From Nocardioides glacieisoli (GTDB lineage Bacteria > Actinomycetota > Actinomycetes > Propionibacteriales > Nocardioidaceae), in contig NZ_SDWS01000009.1 in the NCBI RefSeq assembly GCF_004137245.1, positions 120,971-184,970 of the forward strand: DNA of 64,000 bases. The letters are read 5' to 3'. Below, piece after piece: positions 27,925-36,284 of this stretch. The number at the start of each line of letters is the position of its first letter. The first letter of the stretch is position 1. The notes beneath the pieces are model-generated. The model worked only from the letters and a program-made list of their open reading frames with translations, was not told the origin of the DNA and did no database searches. The translations under genes and the position numbers were made by a program.

Positions 27925-28177
27925 GGCAGACTCCGACGGCTGCCCAAGCTCAGTATGGTGGAAGCCACTGACAACATCTGCGAGACACGGCGGCCCGCCG
28001 ATAAGGTGCGAGAGTTAAGGCACTCAGCCCTGCCCCGCCTCGGTCGTTGCCGGCTCCCGGTGGGGGTACCGCAACGTGATGTGGCACCAGGGCACCCAGC
28101 TCCCCACGATTCGCAGCCCTCGACAGGGGCGTGCATTCTCCTGCGGCGAGGCCGTCATCCTCGCTACGCGAGGCATC

Positions 28178-29389
28178 CTAATGGCGGAACAATCCGTCGG
28201 CGCGCGCAGCATCCACATCACTCGCCTGACGCGCCACTGGAGTTCGCTCGCGATAGACCGCCGCCACCGCAGCTCGGGAGGAGCTGTCACGGTCGGGCCA
28301 GAGGTGCCCGTAGGTATCCAGCGTCGTCTTGGCCGAGGCGTGCCGGAGCCGGGCTTGGACGACCTTGACGTCGAGCCCGGAGGCGATGAGGAGCGACGCG
28401 AAGTAATGCCGTAGGTCGTGGAACCGGAAGTCGTTGGGCAGCCCCGCTGGTTCGCGGCATGCCCTGACCGCGCGCTCGATCGTCCACGGTCCGGCGGGGT
28501 TGCCCCACTGATCGCTGGCAAGGAACCGCCCATCGCCGAACTGGATCGCTTCGGCGAGCAAGTGCGTCATCTCCTTGGGGATCGGGATGGGCGTGCGACT
28601 GGTGTCGGATTTGAGGGGTACATCCAGCCACTGGACCGACGGTGATAGGACTCCCGTCGCGAAGTCGACGTCCTCGACCCGCAGCGCCGCCGCCTCGGCC
28701 AACCGAAGCCCGGCGTGGGCACCGAGCAAGACCGCCGGGCGGACGCCCTCGGGAACGGCGTCATAGAGCGCCCACACCTGCTGGGTTGTCGCGACGTACG
28801 GACGCTGCTGGCCCATCCCGGGAGACGTACGCCGCGAGCACGGGCTTCGCGCGACGAGTCCGTCGTGGACGGCGTCCGTGAAGAGCTGCGAGAGCCGGGA
28901 GTAGAGCGCATAGACGTAGGAGTCGGCGCGGCCTTCCTCCTTGAGCACCGAGGTCCAGGCGCGGACGTCGGACGGCTTCACCGCCGACAGCGGCACTGAT
29001 CCGAAGTGCGCCTTGATGATCTTGATATGAACCTCGGCCTGCCGCACGGTCGACCGGCGCCGGGTGCCGTAGCCGGCGAGCCACTTGTCGCACCACTCCC
29101 CCACGGTCAGCTTGGCGTCCTTGGGTGTGACGTGGTCACCGCGGAGTAGTGCGGAGAGCTGATGGTCGATCCACTTCTGCGCGTCAACCTTCCGGTCGAA
29201 CGCGCGCGTGTGTTCGCGGCCGGCGCCGTCGACGTACCTGGCGCGCCAGCGGGTCACCGTGCCCGCGACGGCCGACGGCACCTCGATGGTGTTGCCGTCC
29301 TCGTCCTTGATGCGCTTGCGCCAGCGGTCCTCGACGGCTCCGCGCTGGGAGCGTCGCTGCCGGGGCTTGGTCCTGGGCTGCTTGCTCAT
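28178..29389 (-). CDS. int: Tyrosine recombinase / integrase of the element
   Basis: 403 residues. Basic N-terminus with an arm-binding AP2-like fold (WRARYVDGAGREHTRAF), a core-binding SAM-like domain (LTVGEWCDKWLAGYG), and a C-terminal catalytic domain with the first Arg in GAHAGLRLAEAAAL, HDLRHYFAS (H-x-x-R), the second His in LRHASAKTTL and the nucleophile Tyr in LDTYGHLWPD. All catalytic residues are intact, so the enzyme should be active at the glnA 3' attachment site. The excisionase-like gene lies 62 bases upstream on the same strand. Confidence 0.93.
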   Translation of the reverse strand: MSKQPRTKPRQRRSQRGAVEDRWRKRIKDEDGNTIEVPSAVAGTVTRWRARYVDGAGREHTRAFDRKVDAQKWIDHQLSALLRGDHVTPKDAKLTVGEWCDKWLAGYGTRRRSTVRQAEVHIKIIKAHFGSVPLSAVKPSDVRAWTSVLKEEGRADSYVYALYSRLSQLFTDAVHDGLVARSPCSRRTSPGMGQQRPYVATTQQVWALYDAVPEGVRPAVLLGAHAGLRLAEAAALRVEDVDFATGVLSPSVQWLDVPLKSDTSRTPIPIPKEMTHLLAEAIQFGDGRFLASDQWGNPAGPWTIERAVRACREPAGLPNDFRFHDLRHYFASLLIASGLDVKVVQARLRHASAKTTLDTYGHLWPDRDSSSRAAVAAVYRERTPVARQASDVDAARADGLFRH

Positions 29390-29451
29390 CTGTCCGCCGT
29401 AGCACTCGTCGCCACCCGACGGGGGTCGGGATCGCCGTGCCTGTGGAGAAG

Positions 29452-29676
29452 TCAGGCGACTCCGCGGCCTGCGGACTCGCGCTGCTCGTCGAGCCAGTCC
29501 ATGACGTCCTGGCGCCAGTAGCGCAGGCGCCGCCCGATGATGAAGCCGCGCGGCCCCGTGCCCAGCACGCGCCAGTAGCGCAGTGAGGCCACGGGCATGC
29601 GGATCAGGTCGGCGACCTCCTCGATCGTCAACAGCGCGTCGCGGCGGGTGGGGTCACGGTGGAGGTACTCGGTCAT
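29452..29676 (-). CDS. Excisionase-like MerR/HTH_17 DNA-binding protein
   Basis: 74 residues. LLTIEEVADLIRMPVASLRYWRVLG is the winged-helix motif of the HTH_17/AlpA-like excisionase family, followed by RRLRYWRQDVMDWLDEQ. Its place directly upstream of the integrase is the standard Xis-Int arrangement, so it probably directs excision. ATG at 29676 preceded by GGAGT. Divergent from hsdR with 112 bases between. Confidence 0.85.
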   Translation of the reverse strand: MTEYLHRDPTRRDALLTIEEVADLIRMPVASLRYWRVLGTGPRGFIIGRRLRYWRQDVMDWLDEQRESAGRGVA

Positions 29677-29788
29677 GGTCGACTCCTGTCGGTCGGGGTT
29701 GGTCCTACCCCTAAAGGCCGCAACAAGCCCGCGAGTGGCCACCAATCTCACCACTGATCGCCTCTGGCGCCGATAGCCTTGACTCACC

Positions 29789-32533
29789 ATGAGCCCAGAC
29801 GACGTGCGCCTCGCCGCCGAGCAGCGCGCACGGGTGCTCATCGACACGCAGCTCGCCGCCGCCGGGTGGGCCGTCCAGGACAAGAAGGACCTGAACCTGT
29901 TCGCATCCGACGGCATCGCCGTCCGCGAGGTGGTGATGGCGGCTGGGCACGGTCGCGCCGACTACCTCCTGTACGTCGACAAGCGAGCCGTCGGCGTGAT
30001 CGAGGCCAAACCCGCGGGCACGACGTTGTCGGGCGTCGAATGGCAGTCAGCGATGTACGCCGAGGGGTTGCCGGCCGACGTACGCCTCAAGGCGCTGACC
30101 GTCGATGGTCGCTTGCCATTCGTCTTCGAAGCCTCAGGCACCGAGACTCACTTCACGAACGGGTTCGACCCCGACCCCCGGGCACGGCGCTTGTTCCACT
30201 TCCCGAAGCCGTCGACCCTGGCCCGGATCCTGCGCGACGCCGAGGCCAACCAGGACGCTGCAACGTGGCGGGCGAAGGTCCGAACCATGCCAAAGCTCGA
30301 CCGCGCACCCATGCGCCCGGCGCAGATCACCGCGATCGACGGCATCGAGCGAAGTCTTGCCGAGCAGCGGTTCGAACGCAGTCTGGTGCAGATGGCCACC
30401 GGCGCGGGCAAGACGTTCACCGCCGTCACCGAGGCGTATCGGCTGCTCAAGCACGGCGGGTTCAACCGGATCCTGTTCCTGGTCGACCGCAACAACTTGG
30501 GGGACCAGACGCTCGCGGAGTTCCAGAACTACCGCACCCCCGGCGACGGCCGCCGGTTCACCGAGATCTACAACGTCGACAAGCTCACCAGCACCGGCAT
30601 GCTCGGCTCCTCGGCCGTGGTGATCTCCACGATCCAACGGGTCTTCAAGGTGCTCCGCAACGAGGACGTCACCTCCGGCGACGACCCCGGCTTGGACGAC
30701 TTCGTACCCGACGCTCCGGTCACGGTCACCTACAACCCCGACATGCCGCCCGAGACGTTCGACCTTGTGATCGTCGACGAGGCCCACAGGAGCATCTACG
30801 GCGTATGGCGCGGCGTACTCGACTACTTCGACGCCCACGTCGTCGGACTGACCGCGACCCCGGGCAAGCAAACGTTCGGGTTCTTCCAACAGAACCTGGT
30901 TTCCGAGTACACCTACCCGCAGTCGGTCGCCGACCGGGTCAACGTCGACTTCGACCTGTACCGGATCCGCACCGAGATCTCCGAGCAGGGCAGCAACATC
31001 GAGGCCGGCACGATCGTCCCAAAGGTTGACCGTCGCACCCGCGCCCAGCGGCTCGAGGCGCTCGACGAGGACTTGGAGTACACCCAGAAGCAGCTCGACC
31101 GGGCGGTCACAGCGAAGTCACAGATCCGAACCGTCCTGGAGACGTTCCGGGACCGGCTCTTCACCGAGATCTTCCCCGGCCGGTCCGCCGTGCCCAAGAC
31201 GTTGATCTTCGCCAAGGATGACGCGCACGCCGAGGAGATCGTCACGACAGTGCGGGAGGTGTTCGGCAAGGGCAATGACTTCGCCGCCAAGATCACCTAC
31301 AACGCCAAGGACCCCAAGCGGCAGCTACAGGCGTTCCGTACTTCGCCCACCCTGCGGATCGCCGTCACCGTCGACATGATTGCCACCGGCACCGACGTAA
31401 AGCCGTTGGAGTGCGTGTTCTTCATGCGCGACGTCCGCTCCGCGCAGTACTTCGAGCAGATGAAGGGCCGCGGCGCGCGCACCATTGCACCGGCCGACTT
31501 CCAGGCCGTGACGCCCGACGCCCCCGCGAAGACCCGTTTCGTCATCGTGGACGCCGTCGGCGTCACCGAGCACGACTTCGTCGACCCCCCGCTCAACCGC
31601 GACAGGTCGGTGTCCTTGAAGAAGCTGCTCGACAAGGCCGGCGCCCTCAACCTCACCGAGGACGAGACCGCGACGCTGGCGTCACGACTCGCCAAGCTCG
31701 AGGTCGAGCTCACCCTCGAAGAACGCGCCGAACTCGACACAGTCGCCGGCTCCCCCGTACGCGACCTGATCCGCGGACTCGTCGATGCCGTCGACCCCGA
31801 CGTCCAGGCCAAACACCTCGACGCAGGCGGCTCGCTGGTTGAGCTCATCGACGCCGCCATCGAACCGATCGCCGCCAACCCAGCCCTACGGCAACGCATC
31901 CTCGAACTGCGCGCCACCCACGACCGCGTCATCGACGAAGTCAGCAAGGACGTCCTGCTCGACGCCCACGGCGTCGTCGACCCCGGCCGCGCAAAGTCCA
32001 TCGTCGACTCCTGGCGCGCCTACCTCGACCAGCACCGCAGCGAGATCACCGCCATCCAGCTCATCGGCGAAGCCAAGGACCGTCGGATCGCCTTCGACGA
32101 CATCCGCGAACTCGCCGACCGGATCGCTCGCCCTCCGTACAACTGGACCCCCGACATCATCTGGAATGCCTACGTCGCCATCGACGGACCCAGAGTCCGG
32201 CAGACCCCGCAGCACACGGTGACCGACCTGGTGTCCCTGCTGCGCTATACGGTCGGCACCGACGACGAGCTCGTGCCGTACGCCGACCGCGTCCACGAGA
32301 AGTACGCCGGTTGGCTCAGCCAACAGGACCAAGCCGGCGTGACCTTCGGCGACAAGGAAAGGTGGTGGCTCGACCGGATGGTCTCCGTCATCGCCTCCTC
32401 CGCCGGCATCAACACGACTGACCTTGACGACGCCCCCTTCACCGAACGCGGCGGCACCGACGGCGCCCTCCGCGACCTCGGCGACCGCGCGGCCGACCTC
32501 ATCGACGAATTGAACTCGGAGCTGACCGCGTGA
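29789..32533 (+). CDS. hsdR: Type I restriction enzyme R subunit
   Basis: 914 residues. N-terminal PD-(D/E)xK nuclease (RADYLLYVDKRAVGVIEAK, about 55-74), then a DEAD-box-like translocase: Walker A MATGAGKTF near 202, DEAH box VIVDEAHRS near 328, motif VI-like QMKGRGARTI near 560, and a C-terminal helical region for complex assembly. Cleaves unmodified DNA after ATP-driven translocation. First gene of an R-S-M operon; its stop overlaps the hsdS start (GTGA). ATG start supported by the immediately conserved N-terminal pattern. Confidence 0.93.
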   Translation: MSPDDVRLAAEQRARVLIDTQLAAAGWAVQDKKDLNLFASDGIAVREVVMAAGHGRADYLLYVDKRAVGVIEAKPAGTTLSGVEWQSAMYAEGLPADVRLKALTVDGRLPFVFEASGTETHFTNGFDPDPRARRLFHFPKPSTLARILRDAEANQDAATWRAKVRTMPKLDRAPMRPAQITAIDGIERSLAEQRFERSLVQMATGAGKTFTAVTEAYRLLKHGGFNRILFLVDRNNLGDQTLAEFQNYRTPGDGRRFTEIYNVDKLTSTGMLGSSAVVISTIQRVFKVLRNEDVTSGDDPGLDDFVPDAPVTVTYNPDMPPETFDLVIVDEAHRSIYGVWRGVLDYFDAHVVGLTATPGKQTFGFFQQNLVSEYTYPQSVADRVNVDFDLYRIRTEISEQGSNIEAGTIVPKVDRRTRAQRLEALDEDLEYTQKQLDRAVTAKSQIRTVLETFRDRLFTEIFPGRSAVPKTLIFAKDDAHAEEIVTTVREVFGKGNDFAAKITYNAKDPKRQLQAFRTSPTLRIAVTVDMIATGTDVKPLECVFFMRDVRSAQYFEQMKGRGARTIAPADFQAVTPDAPAKTRFVIVDAVGVTEHDFVDPPLNRDRSVSLKKLLDKAGALNLTEDETATLASRLAKLEVELTLEERAELDTVAGSPVRDLIRGLVDAVDPDVQAKHLDAGGSLVELIDAAIEPIAANPALRQRILELRATHDRVIDEVSKDVLLDAHGVVDPGRAKSIVDSWRAYLDQHRSEITAIQLIGEAKDRRIAFDDIRELADRIARPPYNWTPDIIWNAYVAIDGPRVRQTPQHTVTDLVSLLRYTVGTDDELVPYADRVHEKYAGWLSQQDQAGVTFGDKERWWLDRMVSVIASSAGINTTDLDDAPFTERGGTDGALRDLGDRAADLIDELNSELTA

Positions 32534-33864
32534 GTTGGGATGTTGTCGAGTTGGCTGACGTGGCTGACGTGGTCCGCGGGGTGACCTACAAGCGGGAACA
32601 GGCCCGCAATGAGCCGGGGCCGGGCTACTGCCCTCTTCTGCGTGCAACCAACATTGGCGACGCCCTTGATCTCAGCGGTGGCCTGGTCTACGTGCCTGAG
32701 ACCGTCGTCAAAGCGAGCCAAAAACTCGAACTCGGAGACATCGTGCTCGCCTCCTCGAGTGGCTCGCTCTCAGTTGTCGGAAAGAGCGCAATCTTGCGTC
32801 AGCGTTGGTCAGGCACTTTTGGGGCGTTCTGTGCAGTCATCCGAAGTTCGCCACGCATCGATTCGCGCTATCTTGCCCTCTACCTCCGCTCGCCCGATGT
32901 GAGGTCCCGTTGGAGCGAAGCTGCTCGTGGCACCAACATCAACAATCTCAAGCGCGGCGACCTAGCTGAGACCCCGGTGCCGCTGCCCCCGCTCGATGAA
33001 CAGCTCCGCATCGTCGACCTGCTCGAAGACCACCTTTCCCGCCTCGACGCCGCAGTCCGGTTGCTGGAGGACAACAGGAAGCGTTTGGCGCTTCTCCTCC
33101 AGGCAGCCATCGACAATGCGTTCTGGAAGGTTACGGATCCGTCGGCATTGATATTCCACGCTGAAGTAACATCTCAGCGAGGATCGCCAACTTTGAAGCA
33201 GAAAGTATCCGCGGCAAGCCCCGACGTTGAGTTGCTGCCTGACGAACTTCCTTGGCCAGTCGCCAGCCTTGAGCAATTGACAGACCCTAAAAGGACGATT
33301 CGCTATGGAATTCTGAAGCCGAAAGTCCCGGGCGGAACGGTCCCTTACGTCGAAGTGAAGGACCTCCGAGGTCACCGTCTGGAGGCCACCGATTTGCGAC
33401 TCACATCGGCCGATCTCGACGCACAGTACGCCGCCGCCCGGCTACAACCTGGCGATGTCGTAGTAGCGGTTCGAGGATCGTTTGAACGCAGCGCCGTCGT
33501 CCCCTCCAACCTTCAAGGGGCCAACATGAGTCGGGACGTCGTCCGTTTGGCACCGCAACCAGGCATCAGTCCATGGTATTTGCACTATTGGCATCAAACG
33601 TCCACTAGCAAGCGCTATCTCCGGCGCCATGCACGCGGGGTAGCAGTCCGTGGCGTCAATGTCGGTTCCCTTCGCGCGATGCCAGTCCCGGTTCTAACTC
33701 CCGATGTGCAAACGGCCGTTGTGCGTGCCATCACCGAGCAGGAGATAGCAATCGCTCGCCTCGATCACGAAATCCATGTTGCCCATTCACGATCGTCACG
33801 TCTACGGCGCTCGTTACTCGCTGCTGCCTTCTCAGGCCAACTCATTGGTGGCCTTCATGACTGA
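32530..33864 (+). CDS. hsdS: Type I restriction specificity subunit S
   Basis: 444 residues, two target recognition domains separated by conserved helices. The first half ends in the repeated helix LPPLDEQLRIVDLLEDHLSRLDAAVRLLEDNRKRL, and the second by PVLTPDVQTAVVRAITEQEIAIARLDHEI, the equivalent spacer helix. The DNA target is bipartite but cannot be read by eye. The gene is less GC-rich than hsdR and hsdM, typical of frequently exchanged specificity genes. Starts with GTG inside the hsdR stop and overlaps the hsdM start by 8 bases. Confidence 0.9.
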   Translation: MSWDVVELADVADVVRGVTYKREQARNEPGPGYCPLLRATNIGDALDLSGGLVYVPETVVKASQKLELGDIVLASSSGSLSVVGKSAILRQRWSGTFGAFCAVIRSSPRIDSRYLALYLRSPDVRSRWSEAARGTNINNLKRGDLAETPVPLPPLDEQLRIVDLLEDHLSRLDAAVRLLEDNRKRLALLLQAAIDNAFWKVTDPSALIFHAEVTSQRGSPTLKQKVSAASPDVELLPDELPWPVASLEQLTDPKRTIRYGILKPKVPGGTVPYVEVKDLRGHRLEATDLRLTSADLDAQYAAARLQPGDVVVAVRGSFERSAVVPSNLQGANMSRDVVRLAPQPGISPWYLHYWHQTSTSKRYLRRHARGVAVRGVNVGSLRAMPVPVLTPDVQTAVVRAITEQEIAIARLDHEIHVAHSRSSRLRRSLLAAAFSGQLIGGLHD

Positions 33865-35302
33865 CTCCCGCGTCTTGGTCGACAAGCTCTGGTCATACTG
33901 CAACGTGCTCCGAGACGACGGAGTCGGTGTGATCGAGTACACCGAGCAGCTCACCTATCTGTTGTTCCTGAAGATGGCACACGAGCGGGCGACCCGAAAG
34001 CTGAATCCGCAACAGATCGTTCCAGCCCACTACTCGTGGCAGCGACTGCTCGACTCCGAGGGCACGGAACTCGAAGTCGTCTACACCGAGATCCTTGTCG
34101 GCCTGGCTCAGCAGCCGGGCACGCTCGGCACGATCTTTCGCAAGGCGCAAAACCGCATCCAGGACCCAGCCAAGCTCAAGCGACTCATCGTCGACCTCAT
34201 CGACCGGGAGAACTGGTCGGCCTCGGGCACGGACCTCAAAGGGGACGCCTACGAGGAGCTGCTCTCCAAGGGAGCCTCGGACAAGGGCTCGGGCGCGGGG
34301 CAGTACTTCACTCCCCGAGACCTGATCGCCGGCATCGTCGATGTCATCGACCCGCAACCCGAGGACACGGTCGTGGACCCGGCCTGCGGGACGGGCGGCT
34401 TCCTGCTGGTCGCTCACGAGCACGCCGCCCGGAGCGCCGAGTCGCTGACCCCCACGCTGCGCGCACACCTGCGGGACAGCTTCGCATCCGGGTTCGAGCT
34501 CGTCGACGGGACCGCCCGCCTCGCCGCGATGAACCTGCTGCTGCACGGCATCGGCACGGCCGCAGGCGACTCGCTGATCGAGGTACGCGACGCCCTTATC
34601 GCAGATCCTGGTGAGCGTTGGTCGGTCGTGCTGTCGAACCCGCCGTTCGGGACATCGTCGAGCGTGCCGGTGGAGCGCCAGGACTTCGTCGTCACCACGT
34701 CGAACAAGCAGCTCAACTTCGTTCAGCACATCATGACGATCCTCGACATCAACGGTCGCGCCGCCGTCGTACTCCCCGACAACGTGCTCTTCGAAGGCGG
34801 CGCCGGCGAGACCCTCCGGCGCAAGTTGTTGGCCGACTACGACCTGCACACGATGCTGCGCTTGCCGACCGGCATCTTCTACGCCCAAGGCGTAAAGGCC
34901 AACGTGCTGTTCTTCGACAAGAAGCCTGCGTCCGAGCAGGCGTGGACCTCGAGGTTGTGGGTCTACGACCTGCGCACCAACCAGCACTTCACCCTCAAGC
35001 AGAACCCACTCCGCCGACACCACCTTGACGACTTCGTCGAGGCGTACCTGCCCGGCAAAGCGCGCGACGAACGAGTCGCGTCCGGGCGTTGGAAGTCGTT
35101 CACTTACGACGAGCTCATCGCGCGGGACAAGGTCAATCTCGACATCACCTGGCTTCGTGACGACTCTCTGGAAGACGTCGACAACCTCCCGGCCCCCGAG
35201 ATCATCGCCCGCGAGATCGTTGAAGACCTCACCGCTGCGCTCGCCGAGTTCGAGGCTGTGGCCGCGGCACTCGAGGCTGGGGCAACGAACCCAACCGAAT
35301 GA
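33857..35302 (+). CDS. hsdM: Type I restriction-modification methyltransferase subunit M
   Basis: 481 residues from the ATG at 33857 (MTDSRVLVDKLW), which overlaps the hsdS stop; an earlier in-frame ATG at 33776 lies inside hsdS and is unlikely. N-terminal HsdM helical domain, FxGxG-type SAM motif DPACGTGGFLL near residue 174 and catalytic NPPFG near 261, so it is an N6-adenine methyltransferase. With hsdS it forms the modification enzyme; with hsdR the restriction complex. Confidence 0.93.
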   Translation: MTDSRVLVDKLWSYCNVLRDDGVGVIEYTEQLTYLLFLKMAHERATRKLNPQQIVPAHYSWQRLLDSEGTELEVVYTEILVGLAQQPGTLGTIFRKAQNRIQDPAKLKRLIVDLIDRENWSASGTDLKGDAYEELLSKGASDKGSGAGQYFTPRDLIAGIVDVIDPQPEDTVVDPACGTGGFLLVAHEHAARSAESLTPTLRAHLRDSFASGFELVDGTARLAAMNLLLHGIGTAAGDSLIEVRDALIADPGERWSVVLSNPPFGTSSSVPVERQDFVVTTSNKQLNFVQHIMTILDINGRAAVVLPDNVLFEGGAGETLRRKLLADYDLHTMLRLPTGIFYAQGVKANVLFFDKKPASEQAWTSRLWVYDLRTNQHFTLKQNPLRRHHLDDFVEAYLPGKARDERVASGRWKSFTYDELIARDKVNLDITWLRDDSLEDVDNLPAPEIIAREIVEDLTAALAEFEAVAAALEAGATNPTE

Positions 35303-35306
35303 CGAC

Positions 35307-36188
35307 TCAGGCTGCAGGGAGCCCGATTGCCAGCCTTCGGTGAAGGTCGGCAATCGCATCGACCGTTAGCGGTCCGTCCGCCTGCAACTTCGGGTAGAGC
35401 CTCCTCGGCCAGAGGGATTCCACGTCGCGAGTCGTGAACGAGCCACCTATTAGTGGCCAGTCGGCATCAACGAAGCACAAGACTCCGCGCACTGGGACCT
35501 CGTCACCGACTACCCGGCGCACTACGTCGACCTGTTTGAGCACTCCGTCTACGAGCTTGGTGCAATCCCGGCTGCCCACGAGCAGCTTCTCGACCCGCGG
35601 GCGCAGCGGTCCTCCTTCGACCTTGAGACTGGGACGACCTTTGTACCGCTTCGGATCGATCACATACACGCCAGTCGCGGTCACCGCGATGTGGTCGATG
35701 TTGGCCCTGCTGCCCGGGATGCGTCGGTCGTGGAGAACCAGCAATGACTCGGAGGCGAGCTCGTTGAGTCGCGTGCCGACTCTCTCCTCGCCCACCGCGC
35801 CGACGTCCCACGACTTCGTCGACTGAGGGTCGTCACTCAAGGCGAGGATGAGGCCGCCAAGCTTTGGGTGCTTGGAACGGATGCGTTCCTCGCGCTTGCT
35901 CTGACGTCGGTCGAATTCACGTCGCGCGGAAGCGCCCGGGGTCCCGACGTCCACAATCCCGTCAGTCTCCAGCTCGGGCGTCGGGAGGTCCGAGTCGATC
36001 GCAGCAGCCCGGCATTCCAGACACCGCACCGTTTTGGTCGGGCGCTCGTAGATCGCTTCAGCCCTAGCCGCCAGCTCTGCCCCGCACAGCCGACACTTCC
36101 CCGCATAGTGCAACCGCATCCGCTTCTCGCCCGCCACCGAGTCCCCAGCCACGCCCGAAACGCTATCCACGAACCGCCCCCGCCACAT
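35307..36188 (-). CDS. NERD-domain (nuclease-related) protein with zinc ribbon
   Basis: Up to 293 residues; the ATG at 36119 (MRLHYAGKC) is the more likely start because it begins the zinc ribbon C-x2-C (CRLCG) that is completed by CLEC about 30 residues later. Then follows a NERD domain near residue 140: GAVGEERVGTRL, HDRRIPGSRANIDHIAV, VYVIDPKRYKG, which carries the D-...-D-x-K nuclease-like residues. Roles in DNA processing have been proposed for this domain. Convergent with hsdM, only four bases apart, and divergent from the relaxase gene; the intergenic region 36189-36284 could contain the transfer origin. Confidence 0.82.
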   Translation of the reverse strand: MWRGRFVDSVSGVAGDSVAGEKRMRLHYAGKCRLCGAELAARAEAIYERPTKTVRCLECRAAAIDSDLPTPELETDGIVDVGTPGASARREFDRRQSKREERIRSKHPKLGGLILALSDDPQSTKSWDVGAVGEERVGTRLNELASESLLVLHDRRIPGSRANIDHIAVTATGVYVIDPKRYKGRPSLKVEGGPLRPRVEKLLVGSRDCTKLVDGVLKQVDVVRRVVGDEVPVRGVLCFVDADWPLIGGSFTTRDVESLWPRRLYPKLQADGPLTVDAIADLHRRLAIGLPAA

Positions 36189-36284
36189 CCTTTTCGCCCG
36201 GCATCCTCATCAGACACACCTCTTTCATCCACCGCCCGTCCCGTGGCCACTCGCGTCCCGCGCGCGGCCGTTTGGGAGGTGACC

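Noticed and set aside
27925..28177. Search for an internal att site or second element border between the GTPase operon and int.
   Set aside because: No copy of the 24-base core or of the 25-base arm sequence was found there by eye.
35868..36284. Upstream extension of the relaxase frame by 139 codons.
   Set aside because: It is antisense to the NERD gene, and a good ribosome site precedes the ATG at 36285 where the conserved relaxase start begins.
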